The translations under genes were made by a program, and so were the position numbers. A DNA stretch of 48,297 bases from CAYYNQ01 sp964473105 (GTDB taxonomy: Bacteria; Sumerlaeota; Sumerlaeia; MVZB01), in contig CAYYNQ010000071.1 in assembly GCA_964473105.1 (NCBI GenBank), forward strand, positions 1 to 48,297. The letters run 5' to 3'. Shown here in pieces: positions 24,183 through 33,913 of this stretch (positions are counted from its first letter, which is position 1; every line of letters starts with the position of its first letter). The notes under the pieces were generated by a model. It saw only the letters and a list, made by a program, of their open reading frames with translations, was not told where the DNA came from and did not search any database.

Positions 24183-26837
24183 ATGCGCCGCCGTTTACTC
24201 CAGTTCATTGGTACCTATACATTCCGTTACGCCTGGATCATGCTGCCCGTTGTTATCTGTCTCACCGGTTTGTCAATCGCCTCTCTGTGGAAGATGAAGT
24301 TCGACACAAATCTGGTGGCATTCCTGCCGAAACCCGGTATTGAGGAGCGGAATATCCGCCAGGTATTGGGTGATTACCGCAACCTCGAACCGATCGTCGT
24401 CCAACTCAGACCGCGGGGTGATGAACGCATTGCTGTCGATACGTTGCGCGATATTACACATGAAATGGCGCGACTGCTGAACGACCCGCGTTATTTTCTG
24501 GAGCCTGTCTACAGGATCGACAGCGAGCTTAAGCAGTGGTATGAGTCATTGTCCGATATCCGGCTCATCCAGCTGCTGACACCCCTGGACTGGGCCGAGT
24601 TCAAGGAACTGCTCCATACGCTCATCTCGACTGATCATTTGCGCAGACTGATGGCCTACCGGACCAGTCATCTTGCGCCTGATTTGCTCAAGCAGGTTCC
24701 GGCCCAGGATCCACTGGGGGCGCTTGCCACATTGAGGGAACGTCTGGCTCACAGTCGTGGTCCGACACGTCTGGACACCGATGATCAGGGGTATTATACA
24801 AATCCCGATGGTCGGTTGATCTTGTTGTATCCCGTCCTGTCACCCGAGAGAGGGAAAGATGCTTCCCGGGTCCTCAGGCTGCTTCGTCGTACACGTGATT
24901 CTTTCATTCAGCGCTATCCGGATTGGGCCAGCCAGATCGATATCGAGTATAGCGGAAGCTATATCCAGACCGCCGAACATATCGAGAAGATGCATGACGA
25001 CATCAGGTTGATCATCAGGATGGCTCTGCCGCTGGCACTCCTGCTCATTCTGGCTGTATTCAGGAAAATGGAATCCCTGATTTTCATCATGTTTCCGCCT
25101 ATTGTCGGGTTGCTGTGGACACTGGGGCTTGCCTATCTGGCGTTTGGGTCGATCAATACCGTGACGGCTCTTTTTCTCGTTTTAATCACCGCAATGGGGC
25201 TGAACTTCAGTATTCATCTCTATCACCGCTTTACAATCGAACTGTACCAGCAGTTGAATTACTACCGCGCCCTGAAACGGTCCTACATCGAGACGGCAAG
25301 AGGCATGCTTGCATCGGCCTTCGTTGTTTCCCTGCTGTTTTTCTTCATGTTTGTTACCTCGCTCAGGGATGTGGAGGATTGGCGCGGGGTCCTTTCCGTG
25401 TTGCATGACTCAACCGCATTCGGCCATCTGGGTGTGGTTGCGGGTATGGGGATCTTGTGCAATCTGGTGGCCTGCCTGCTTTCAATCCCACTGCTTGCTG
25501 CGATCAAGCATTTCCTTGCACGAGGCGTTATCCGTCCGGTTGACCTTTATCGTTTTCACGCAGAGATATTGTATGAACCGGCCCTGGTCAGGCCCCGTGC
25601 AACACTGGGAGTGATGCTTCTTTTCTGTGTATTTTTTGGATATCACCTGCGTGATCTGAACTTCAGTCCTTATTTTACATCCATTTCCCCGTTCTTTTAC
25701 CGTGAAGGAACATTACCCGCGGCACCTGAACAATCTGGGGCGGACGGAGGTCAGGAGGATCCCTCCGGCGAATTCCAAGCATCTATTCCCAGGGCCGGTC
25801 GCCCAATTCTGGCCATTATTCATGATCAGGAACTTCAGCGGGCCCTCGAGAAGAATGACCTGTTATATGAGAGGCTTCTGGAACTTGGGTCCGATTTCAA
25901 TATATTCCTGAAGGACTCGTTGCGCACCGTGCTGCCTTCCAGGAAGTCGCAGATGAATTCACTGGCGGAACTCAAACAGCTCGACCTTGGGCCATTCCAG
26001 AAAACGGTTGCAAGTGTCACCCGTGACGCCGGTTTCAAGCCGATCGTCTATGAGCCCTATATCAACTTGCTGAGAAAGTTCATGGGACAGGCCGACCAAC
26101 CCGACTGGATCGGGGTCTCGATCATGGAAAGCGACACGATGTTACGCAATGTTCAGCGTTACATGACCAGTCGGCCCGAAGGTGTGTATATCGCAACATC
26201 AATTTACCCGAATTCTGACGGGTTCAGCCCGAGAGATATTGACCGCCTGGCCGAGAAACTTGAATCTGGGATTGGAGGGGTCACGCTGATTGGCGACCCG
26301 GTGATCGAACGTAACCTGGCACGCGTCATCAAGTTCAACCTGGCGATTCTCATTCTTGCGTCTGTTGGGTGTATCCTGATTGCACTGGTCCTGCATTTTC
26401 GCAACCTGAGGCTCGGTTGGCTAACTTTTGTGCCGATCGTGGCCGAATTGGTGTGGTTGACCGGTGCTATGGCTCTGACTGGCCTTAGCATTCACTTCTT
26501 TACTGTACTGGCCATGCCCCTGATTCTTGCCGTGGCTATGGATAATGCCCTGCAATTGACACAATACTATCAGGACCGCAATCCATGCAGGATAGGTCAT
26601 GCCATGGATTCTCTGGGCAGGGTGGCATTGCTTGGAGCTGGCGTGATTGCATTTATATATGGCTCGGTGGCATTATCATCGCACCAGGGACTCCGGGATT
26701 TTGGAGTTACTATCCTCATTGGCCTCGGTGTTATCATTCTGGGGACCGAGATGCTGCTTCCAGCCCTTTTGAAGTTACTGGGTCTCGGCCAGCCCCTGCA
26801 GAATGCGCTTGCCCCCGACCAGGAGGGGGAGAATTGA
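24183..26837 (+). CDS. RND/MMPL-superfamily transporter (HpnN-like)
   Basis: 884-residue inner-membrane protein with RND two-fold architecture: one membrane helix (about 15-35), a large periplasmic domain (40-270), a five-helix bundle (275-440), helix 7 (480-500), a second periplasmic domain (505-710) and a second five-helix bundle (715-875). AMGLNFSIHLYHRF in the first bundle and AMDNALQLTQYYQDR in the second are the internal repeat motifs of MMPL/HpnN proteins. No adaptor (MFP) or TolC gene is present. Instead a LolB-like lipoprotein lies immediately upstream, as for MMPL transporters that move lipids to the outer membrane. Its stop overlaps the mtnA start (TGATG). The cargo is unknown. Confidence 0.85.
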   Translation: MRRRLLQFIGTYTFRYAWIMLPVVICLTGLSIASLWKMKFDTNLVAFLPKPGIEERNIRQVLGDYRNLEPIVVQLRPRGDERIAVDTLRDITHEMARLLNDPRYFLEPVYRIDSELKQWYESLSDIRLIQLLTPLDWAEFKELLHTLISTDHLRRLMAYRTSHLAPDLLKQVPAQDPLGALATLRERLAHSRGPTRLDTDDQGYYTNPDGRLILLYPVLSPERGKDASRVLRLLRRTRDSFIQRYPDWASQIDIEYSGSYIQTAEHIEKMHDDIRLIIRMALPLALLLILAVFRKMESLIFIMFPPIVGLLWTLGLAYLAFGSINTVTALFLVLITAMGLNFSIHLYHRFTIELYQQLNYYRALKRSYIETARGMLASAFVVSLLFFFMFVTSLRDVEDWRGVLSVLHDSTAFGHLGVVAGMGILCNLVACLLSIPLLAAIKHFLARGVIRPVDLYRFHAEILYEPALVRPRATLGVMLLFCVFFGYHLRDLNFSPYFTSISPFFYREGTLPAAPEQSGADGGQEDPSGEFQASIPRAGRPILAIIHDQELQRALEKNDLLYERLLELGSDFNIFLKDSLRTVLPSRKSQMNSLAELKQLDLGPFQKTVASVTRDAGFKPIVYEPYINLLRKFMGQADQPDWIGVSIMESDTMLRNVQRYMTSRPEGVYIATSIYPNSDGFSPRDIDRLAEKLESGIGGVTLIGDPVIERNLARVIKFNLAILILASVGCILIALVLHFRNLRLGWLTFVPIVAELVWLTGAMALTGLSIHFFTVLAMPLILAVAMDNALQLTQYYQDRNPCRIGHAMDSLGRVALLGAGVIAFIYGSVALSSHQGLRDFGVTILIGLGVIILGTEMLLPALLKLLGLGQPLQNALAPDQEGEN

Positions 26838-27919
26838 TGCTGGTAAAAGGCCATCATTACCGGACCGTTTGGATGGAAGGCGGGGTCGTGTCGATGATCG
26901 ATCAGACCAAACTGCCCCATCGATTTGAAATATTCCGTTCGGGTGATCATCGTGAAACGGCCCATGCAATAAAAGATATGATTGTCCGGGGTGCGCCCGC
27001 TCTCGGGCAGGCCGCAGCATACGGCATGGTTCAGGTCCTTATGGAGGCACCTGCGGGAAGATCACGTGAAGCCTTTATCCGGGAAGGCTATGAATGCCTG
27101 AAGAATACCCGTCCAACCGCCCGGAACCTTTTTTACGCCCTGGACAGGGTAAACTTGGCAGTTGACGGCGGATCCGCTTCCACACAGGTGGAAGATGCAC
27201 GAGCGGAGTCCGAAGACCTGGCCAATGAGGAAGTCGAGGCCTGCAAGCGAATCGGTGAATATGGAGCTGGCCTGCTTCAGGACGGGCATCGGGTCTTGAC
27301 TCACTGTAATGCGGGCTGGCTTGCCTGTGTCGACTGGGGTACTGCACTCGCGCCGGTCTACCAATCCCACCGCGGGGGTAAATCCGTTTCTGTGATCGCT
27401 AGCGAGACGAGGCCGCGTCTTCAGGGTGCAAACCTAACTGCGTGGGAACTTTTGGAGGAGGGGGTCCCCTGTATGATTGCGGCTGATAATGCGGCCGGGC
27501 TGCTTATGCAGCGCGGTGAAATCGACATTGTCATGACGGGTGCAGATCGCATCGCGGCGAATGGTGATGCAGCCAATAAAATTGGCACCTATGAAAAGGC
27601 CCTGCTGGCAGATCATCACGGTCTTCCCTTCTACGTGGCGGCACCTCTTTCGACTTTTGACTTGGATTGTCCCGATGGGGGGTCAATTCCCATCGAGGAA
27701 CGGAGTGCGGATGAAGTCCTCTTTGCCCGGGGGGTGAATGACCAGGGCGAGATGACCCGCGTCAGACTTGGTCCCGGGAAGGCCGTTGCCTGCAATCCGG
27801 CATTCGATATAACTCCTGCCGGATTGATCACGGGGTTGATTACACCGATCGGCTTAGTCAGCCCTGATGAGAAATCCATTTGTGATGCCATGAAAACTCA
27901 ATCAACGATTTCCAGATGA
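26837..27919 (+). CDS. mtnA: Methylthioribose-1-phosphate isomerase
   Basis: Isomerises 5-methylthioribose 1-phosphate to methylthioribulose 1-phosphate in methionine salvage. 360 residues, typical length. Motifs: IVRGAPALGQAAAYGM near the N-terminus, VLTHCNAGWLACVDWGTAL (active-site Cys), SETRPRLQGANLTAWEL, and TGADRIAANGDAANKIGTY (active-site Asp), then FYVAAPLSTFD and NPAFDITPAGLITGLITP. The frame is open 84 codons upstream inside the RND gene, but AGGAGGGGGA (26821-26830) fixes this ATG, which overlaps the RND stop by one base. No mtnK, mtnB or mtnC is in the window. Confidence 0.95.
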   Translation: MLVKGHHYRTVWMEGGVVSMIDQTKLPHRFEIFRSGDHRETAHAIKDMIVRGAPALGQAAAYGMVQVLMEAPAGRSREAFIREGYECLKNTRPTARNLFYALDRVNLAVDGGSASTQVEDARAESEDLANEEVEACKRIGEYGAGLLQDGHRVLTHCNAGWLACVDWGTALAPVYQSHRGGKSVSVIASETRPRLQGANLTAWELLEEGVPCMIAADNAAGLLMQRGEIDIVMTGADRIAANGDAANKIGTYEKALLADHHGLPFYVAAPLSTFDLDCPDGGSIPIEERSADEVLFARGVNDQGEMTRVRLGPGKAVACNPAFDITPAGLITGLITPIGLVSPDEKSICDAMKTQSTISR

Positions 27920-28191
27920 ACCGATTATATGGATTCTATGTCCCTTGCAGGCAATGCAGTCTTTTCGGAGGAGCCATGGGTGCCGGGGGAAATACCTGCA
28001 CGATGTGAAAAGGCTCCGGATGAGTCCCGGGGAGCAGGGTGGATCTTGTCGGAGTCCTTTACAAACATGGAAGTTTCAACCCGAGTTCATCTGGGTCAGT
28101 ATGTATGGGTGTGAATATTTTTTGTATGGCCGCCGGTATGTGAAAAACACGAAAATGATGTTCATGACATGTATCAGAATGAGGTGATATT

Positions 28192-30348
28192 ATGAATATA
28201 AGGCAGATGATTTTCTGGACCGCCATTGGTCTCCTGGGGTTGTTCCAGGGTTGTGTGCGGCCGGGTCCGGAACTTTCCGGAATCAATCCCGATTTGTCCG
28301 ACCTAACTTATCCCGTTAGTCCGCGGATTGAAATGGTGGAAACATTCCATGGGATCAAGATTTCAGATCCTTACCGTTGGCTTGAGGATATTGACAGTGA
28401 ACAGACGGCGGATTGGATTGGGGCGCAGAACGAATTGACGTCCGATTATCTCGATGGGGTAGCAAAGCGCGATGCAATCCGCGAACGATTGACCCTGTTG
28501 TGGGATTACGAGAAGTACGGTATCCCCTTCAGTCTGGGTGGGAGGTATTTTTATACCCATAATGATGGCCTTCAGAACCAGGATGTCCTTTTTTGGTCCG
28601 ATTCATTGGAATCCCCCGCAAATGTCCTGCTGGACCCCAATGATCTGTCCAAGGACGGAACCATTGCCCTGAGCAGTTGGTCGGTTTCCGATGACGGGAA
28701 AATGCTGGCCTACGCCCTCTCCGAGGCCGGTTCGGACTGGAAGGAATGGCGTGTCCGGGATATTGCAACAGGACGAGATCTTGATGACCATCTGCGCTGG
28801 TCCAAATTCACCGGTGCGGCCTGGAGCCATGACCACCGGGGTTTTTATTACAGCCGTTATGATGAACCGAATCCCGGCACCGAAATGAAGGGTTCGAACA
28901 CCAATCAAAAGGTGTATTTTCACGCCCTTGGGACCGGTCAGGATCAGGATCAACTGGTGTACGAGCGACCCGACAATCCGGAGTGGGGCCTGAATGCGGG
29001 CGAGACGGAAGACGGTCGCTGGCTGATCATTTATGTGAGGCACGGGGCGAACCGGCTCAATGGGGTGTTCTACAGGGATCTTCAGGATCCGGGGGCGCCG
29101 GTTGTCGAGCTGCTGGATACGTTTGATGCAAAATACTGGTTCATCGGGAATAATGGCCCTGTCTTTTATTTCCAGACGGACTTCGCGGCGCCAAGAAACC
29201 GTCTGGTCGCAATCGACATCCGGCAGCCGGACCGCAAGCATTGGCTTGAGATCATACCCGAATCCGATGACACGCTACAGAGGGTCAGCCTCGTCGCAGA
29301 TACCTTTATTGCGACGTATCTTCATCATGCGCACAGCCGTGTCAGGTTGTTTGAAATGGATGGTTCGTTCATACGGGACGTGGAACTTCCGGGAATGGGT
29401 TCTGCCGGCGGGTTTGGTGGCAAACGACGGGATCAGGAGACCTTCTACATCTATACAGGATTTTTATCACCGGGCACCATTCATCGGTATGATGTGTCAA
29501 CCGGCAGGACGGATCTGTTCAGGAAACCCGAGATCAACTTTAATCCGGGTCTTTATGAGTCGAGACAGGTTTTCTTCAAAAGCCGTGATGGGACAAGGAT
29601 TCCCATGTTTCTTGTCCATCGTAAAGACATCGAGTTAAACCAGAACAACCCCGTCCTGCTGTATGGCTATGGCGGGTTTGGAAATTCGATGACACCTTAT
29701 TTCTCGGTTTCCCGACTGATCTGGATGGATATGGGAGGCATTGTTGCCCTGCCCAATCTGCGGGGTGGCGGGGAGTATGGTCGTGCCTGGCATGAGGCCG
29801 GCAAGAAACTCAACAAGCAGAATGTGTTCGACGATTTTATGGCTGCTGCACAATGGCTGATTGATCAGGGTTATACAAGTCCTGAGCGGTTGGCGATCAT
29901 GGGCGGCAGTAACGGGGGGTTGCTAGTTGGGGCATGCTTGACCCAGAAGCCCGAGCTGTTTGGTGCGGCCTTGCCTAGGGTTGGTGTCATGGACATGTTG
30001 AGGTTTGACAAATTCACGATCGGTTGGGCCTGGAAGCCTGAATACGGTGACCCTGCGGTTGAGGAGGAATTTAATTACCTTCATTCCTACTCACCCTACC
30101 ACAATCTGGAACCCGGAACAAAGTACCCGGCAACACTTGTTACAACTGGGGATCATGATGATCGGGTATTTCCGGCCCACAGCTTCAAGTTCGCGGCAGC
30201 GTTGCAGAATGCCCATGCCGGGAAGGCGCCGGTTCTCATCCGGGTCCAGACACGTGCCGGACATGGCGCAGGCAAACCTACGGCGATGATTATTGATGAG
30301 ATAACTGACATCTGGTCATTTCTCATCCGGGTTTTCGATCTGGACTGA
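28192..30348 (+). CDS. Prolyl oligopeptidase-family serine peptidase (S9A), lipoprotein
   Basis: 718-residue endopeptidase cleaving after proline in short peptides. The N-terminus has a lipoprotein signal (TAIGLLGLFQGC, Cys21), so it should be membrane-anchored outside the cytoplasm. HGIKISDPYRWLEDIDSEQT starts the typical S9A domain. A seven-bladed propeller covers about 100-460. The hydrolase domain has NPVLLYGYGGFG, MGGSNGGLLVGACLTQKP (nucleophile S573), TTGDHDDRVFPAHS (catalytic Asp, 656/657) and QTRAGHGAGKP (H691). GAGGTGA precedes ATG. A 272-base gap separates it from mtnA, so it is likely a separate unit. Confidence 0.92.
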   Translation: MNIRQMIFWTAIGLLGLFQGCVRPGPELSGINPDLSDLTYPVSPRIEMVETFHGIKISDPYRWLEDIDSEQTADWIGAQNELTSDYLDGVAKRDAIRERLTLLWDYEKYGIPFSLGGRYFYTHNDGLQNQDVLFWSDSLESPANVLLDPNDLSKDGTIALSSWSVSDDGKMLAYALSEAGSDWKEWRVRDIATGRDLDDHLRWSKFTGAAWSHDHRGFYYSRYDEPNPGTEMKGSNTNQKVYFHALGTGQDQDQLVYERPDNPEWGLNAGETEDGRWLIIYVRHGANRLNGVFYRDLQDPGAPVVELLDTFDAKYWFIGNNGPVFYFQTDFAAPRNRLVAIDIRQPDRKHWLEIIPESDDTLQRVSLVADTFIATYLHHAHSRVRLFEMDGSFIRDVELPGMGSAGGFGGKRRDQETFYIYTGFLSPGTIHRYDVSTGRTDLFRKPEINFNPGLYESRQVFFKSRDGTRIPMFLVHRKDIELNQNNPVLLYGYGGFGNSMTPYFSVSRLIWMDMGGIVALPNLRGGGEYGRAWHEAGKKLNKQNVFDDFMAAAQWLIDQGYTSPERLAIMGGSNGGLLVGACLTQKPELFGAALPRVGVMDMLRFDKFTIGWAWKPEYGDPAVEEEFNYLHSYSPYHNLEPGTKYPATLVTTGDHDDRVFPAHSFKFAAALQNAHAGKAPVLIRVQTRAGHGAGKPTAMIIDEITDIWSFLIRVFDLD

Positions 30349-30668
30349 GACTCGGGGCCCAATTCGAAATCGTCTCCGGCATGTGTTTAGCCATTCACAG
30401 GAGAACGTGAATGCTTCCACCATGAAACCGGGAAGATGCCGGCAGGGTATCACGACAACCGAAGGAGACAGCCGGTCCCGTCAGGGTTATCTTCCCGGGG
30501 CAGGTTATGTTTGTCGCTGTAAAATCTTTTGTTCCCACCTTGAGATCCGATCTTGGGGGGCGGAGTGTGTCCGAATCGTCATGTGAGGCAGGTTGAGAAA
30601 CAAGACGGTGGCGGTCTTCATGATCCGTGCGTCTTGGCCCCGTTGTCTGAGGCCGTTAGATAAATCAG
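30349..30668. other. Convergent intergenic region with a long inverted repeat
   Basis: 320 bases between convergent genes with no credible gene. CCGGGAAGAT (30428-30437) pairs perfectly with ATCTTCCCGG (30489-30498) around 51 bases, within which ACCG and CGGT can pair again. It may be a structured terminator for either strand; no T-tract follows on the plus strand. Confidence 0.45.
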
Positions 30669-32072
30669 TCAAGAATGTGATCGCGGGCGTGTGCGGGCCG
30701 GAAGCAGGTCGTTGATCAGGAACAGCGGGATCAAGATCAGGCTTATCAGCAAGGAAAATATTGACATTGGGAATCGCCACCAGGATTGGCCCGAGGTTGC
30801 GTGCAGGATCCAGCGGATCCAACGCTTACCCTTCAGCGTCTGCACTTCACGTTTTGTTTCACGCAGCTCCGAATCCAGCTTGTCCAGACGACGTTTCTGT
30901 TCCTCAAAAGCCATCCGGATCGAGGATTTTCCATCCCGGAATACGGGGTTGCTACAGAACTCGGCAAGCGGTTTTATTGTATCATCCCAGTGCAGTTTTG
31001 AGCTTGCCAGGGTGTGTGCGCCGTCGGCATAGGGCTGGAGTTCAATCTTATATTCCAGGATCGAGGTCAATAGCTTGTGCAGGCCCCAGCGATCCTGAGG
31101 GTCGAGTGTCCACCCTGCCTTGGATTCCGAAATATATCCGCTCAGTTCCGAGTAATCATTGTGAATGACTGGTAGGCCGTGTGCCAGATAGACCACAGTG
31201 CGAGTTGTAAAGGCAAGTTCGCGTTCCGGGTTGCGGGTCATCAGGTCCAGTGCTACCCCGCCCTCGGCGAGGAGGTCGACATAACGGTCAAAACTGACGG
31301 GTTGAACCATGTTGACATGAGGATGTGATTTCAGTCTCTGGAGCAGGGGTTCGAATTGGCCCCTGGATATATCCTGAGTCGGGTGCTGGCCCCCGATAAA
31401 CAGGAGTTCTCCTTTTCCGGTTTCATCAAAAACTGTCAGTGTAGCCTCGATAACTTTGGCTGGATCCTGCCATGGCAGAAAAAATCCGCCGTAAATGAAT
31501 CGGTCATGGCGGAGCGGTGCCCGGGTCGCCGGAGCCATTGAGTAGGGAATGACGGGGAGTACCGCCGGATCAGTGATATTCCATCCTGCGATCGAAAGGT
31601 AGGGAAGGAAGTAAAAGCGCTGGTGTTTGCCCGAGCAGGTCAGAAAGTCAGCTTTGCGCAGGGCATTGAGTTTTTCACCCAGATCCTTTTCGTAATCGGC
31701 TGAACCCCACATCATTCGTTCAAGCAGATGCGGGCCGGCGAGGTCAATCGCGAGGGGGCAGCTTACTTCCCCCAACTCGGTTATCAGGCCCCAATGCTGG
31801 AGCACCAGGACATCCGGTTTTTCTTGCCGTAGTGTGGATTGAATGTCATTCCTTGAAAAGTAACCGGCCCACCCGGACCGGTCGGCATGCTGCCCATCGG
31901 GGATGCCCTGGCTGTCAAATGTGGCGATGGCATTGTCCGGCATAAGAAGCCGAACTTCATGACCGGCGGCCTGCAGCCCCTTGGCAAGGCCCCACGCCCG
32001 AAGGCCGGCACCGGTGGTCGGCTGTTCTGGTAGCGGAAGGGGTTCGGTGGTCAGGATCAGGACGCGTGACAT
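30669..32072 (-). CDS. GT4-like glycosyltransferase with C-terminal coiled coil and membrane helix
   Basis: 467 residues. The N-terminal half reads as a GT-B glycosyltransferase: LILTTEPLPLPEQPTTGAG, then RAWGLAKGLQAAGHEVRLL (the donor/acceptor-side first Rossmann domain), later FIYGGFFLPWQDPAKVIEA. The C-terminal Rossmann part shows LLFIGGQHPTQ, HPHVNMVQPVSFDRYVDLLAEGGVALDLM and LAFTTRTVVYLAHGLPVI. After about residue 385 comes a heptad-like charged coil (RMAFEEQKRRLDKLDSELRE), then one hydrophobic helix (about 435-458, SIFSLLISLILIPLFLIN). It is therefore probably membrane-bound. The sugar and acceptor are unknown, and no other cell-surface glycan genes are adjacent. Confidence 0.72.
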   Translation of the reverse strand: MSRVLILTTEPLPLPEQPTTGAGLRAWGLAKGLQAAGHEVRLLMPDNAIATFDSQGIPDGQHADRSGWAGYFSRNDIQSTLRQEKPDVLVLQHWGLITELGEVSCPLAIDLAGPHLLERMMWGSADYEKDLGEKLNALRKADFLTCSGKHQRFYFLPYLSIAGWNITDPAVLPVIPYSMAPATRAPLRHDRFIYGGFFLPWQDPAKVIEATLTVFDETGKGELLFIGGQHPTQDISRGQFEPLLQRLKSHPHVNMVQPVSFDRYVDLLAEGGVALDLMTRNPERELAFTTRTVVYLAHGLPVIHNDYSELSGYISESKAGWTLDPQDRWGLHKLLTSILEYKIELQPYADGAHTLASSKLHWDDTIKPLAEFCSNPVFRDGKSSIRMAFEEQKRRLDKLDSELRETKREVQTLKGKRWIRWILHATSGQSWWRFPMSIFSLLISLILIPLFLINDLLPARTRPRSHS

Positions 32073-32519
32073 GAATCAACCGTAGCTATTTCTCCACAAC
32101 ATGATTTTTACAGCAGATGCTTCGGGAAGTCTCTCGCAGGGGACATTCCCCGGATGAAATTCTTTCGCTGTGGCCGGGAATTCCCGGTTTAACCTCAGGC
32201 ATCAGGACTTCTCCGAATGATTCCGGGATGTGATTGACATGACAGGATCATAGGGACAATCATCAATCAACCGGGATTGACAATCAACTCATTGTTTGGG
32301 TCCCAGCTCGGGCAGATTCACCGACGGACGCCCTTTGTCCCTGAAAGACGGGTATCATGATTAACCCATTCGCGGATACACTTTCCTCTCTTTTGCTGTT
32401 GTAGCTTTCCGGATGCAACAACGATTACAATTGCGGGTTTTTGCAGGGGGTGTATCAATTAGTGATCATGACAGCTGTGATTATGATGTGATCTTCGCGG
32501 ACGCGAACGGGATGATGGT
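32073..32519. other. Divergent intergenic region, no gene recognised
   Basis: 447 bases between the start codons of two divergent genes. I see no convincing open frame, RNA gene or strong hairpin. A TTGACA sequence (32277-32282) is present but has no good -10 element at the right distance. Confidence 0.5.
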
Positions 32520-33599
32520 ATGGAGAAAAGTTCCAGGCTGATTTGTGACGGCATCGATGCCGGAATCCACCACGGTGCCCAATTATATGTATCCATTGGG
32601 GGCAGACAAGTTGCCGACCTGGCTTTCGGCGAGGCTGCTGATGGAATATCGATGCGAAATGATACCATCATGCACTGGCATTCGGCGGTCAAGCCCGTCC
32701 TTGCCCTGGGTATCGGCCAGTTGATGGAGGGTGGCGAGATCAAACTGGATGATCCCGTGGCCAGATTTATCCCGATGTTCGCTGAAAATGGCAAAGCAGA
32801 TGTCAGTATTCGCCACCTGTTAACCCATACCGGCGGCTTTCCGAAGTTAAGAATATCCCGGTCCATGATTGATTGGGATGAAATTATTGGAAAAATCTGT
32901 CAATCCAAACTGTCCTGGCGACCGGGTGAAGAGGCGGGTTATCATAGCGTTTCCTCATGGTATGTGCTGGGTGAAATTATTCGGGTTCTGGACGGGCGGA
33001 CATGTGACCAGTTCGTCCGGGAGATGATCTTCGAGCCAGCCGGGATGCTGGACTTCTGGTTGGCGATCCCGCCGGAGGAATATCGACGGTATGGTGATCG
33101 GATGGGTGCTGTTGCACGCATGGGGGCGAAAATTCGCGGTGTAAACCGTCCCGATTCGATGGAGACAGCCGCGCGTCCCCGTCCTGGGGGCAGCGGTCGC
33201 GGGCCGGCTCGAGATCTGGGGAGGTTTTATGAGGTTCTTTTGAATGGAGGAACCTTTGACGGAAAGGTCATCTTCCGTGAATCGACGGTCGAGTTATTCA
33301 GGCGTTGCCACCGTCAGGACATGCATGACCGCACATTCAACCATGTTCTTGACTGGGGCCTGGGTATTCAGGTCAACTCGTGGCGCCATGGCGGCGAATC
33401 CGTACCTTACAGCTTCGGTCGCTATGCATCGAGCGACAGTTTTGGCCACTGCGGTCACCTTTGCTCCTCGGCCTGGTGCGATCCGCGACACGAATTGGTG
33501 ATCGCGTTGGTCTTTAATGGACAACCTTCTGGAGAAGGACATCACCACAGGATGAACAGCGTCCACGCAGCACTTTACCGGGATCTTGAACTATGTTGA
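32520..33599 (+). CDS. Beta-lactamase-fold serine hydrolase (class C/EstB-like)
   Basis: 359-residue member of the beta-lactamase/transpeptidase-like family, probably an esterase or peptidase and not a resistance enzyme. The SxxK motif is SAVK (S55-K58) in IMHWHSAVKPVLALGIGQL; helix and loop DDPVARFIPMF and IRHLLTHTGGFP are typical. The second motif, normally YxN, is Y141-H-S143 in AGYHSVSSWYVLGEI, and the third KTG-like motif is HCG in SFGHCGHLCSS. No signal peptide is visible, so it is probably cytoplasmic. The substrate cannot be inferred. Confidence 0.82.
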   Translation: MEKSSRLICDGIDAGIHHGAQLYVSIGGRQVADLAFGEAADGISMRNDTIMHWHSAVKPVLALGIGQLMEGGEIKLDDPVARFIPMFAENGKADVSIRHLLTHTGGFPKLRISRSMIDWDEIIGKICQSKLSWRPGEEAGYHSVSSWYVLGEIIRVLDGRTCDQFVREMIFEPAGMLDFWLAIPPEEYRRYGDRMGAVARMGAKIRGVNRPDSMETAARPRPGGSGRGPARDLGRFYEVLLNGGTFDGKVIFRESTVELFRRCHRQDMHDRTFNHVLDWGLGIQVNSWRHGGESVPYSFGRYASSDSFGHCGHLCSSAWCDPRHELVIALVFNGQPSGEGHHHRMNSVHAALYRDLELC

Positions 33600-33913
33600 T
33601 CCAACCTGATCGGCCCAAACTCAAATCCATTATTCACAGCAATATGTAGTATCACGAGTATGACAAGCCTGTTTTGGGTAGGTTAGGTTGCAATTGTTTT
33701 TGTTGGATTGTTTAATTGCATTATGTTTTCCTGATCCATGCGATTGGTTTGTTCAAGATGGACACGGGGTGCCGACTATCGACCAGATGTCGGGAGGTAT
33801 GCCCTCACGCGATGCGTGGCTGATGATGCCCGCCCGCTGTAACTGTTTGGATCTTTACACACCAGTTAATAAGATATTGCACGTTATGCGTTATTATACA
33901 GGAGGAACCGGAT
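33600..33913. other. Upstream region of glnK
   Basis: 314 bases. The short open frame inside it looks like chance. I looked for a sigma54 promoter (TGGCAC-N5-TTGC type), expected ahead of nitrogen genes, and did not find one. AGGAGG at 33900-33905 is the ribosome site of glnK. Confidence 0.45.

Noticed and set aside
27929..28187. Two short overlapping open frames between mtnA and the prolyl oligopeptidase gene
   Set aside because: No ribosome site, no conserved-looking sequence, and they disagree on frame. I treat the 272-base gap as non-coding.
32520..33599. Antibiotic-resistance beta-lactamase
   Set aside because: It has the SxxK and fold pattern, but lacks a signal peptide and has YxS and HxG in place of YxN and KTG, as in esterase-like relatives.
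33600..33913. Sigma54 promoter ahead of glnK
   Set aside because: No TGGCAC-N5-TTGC-type element at proper spacing was found by eye.
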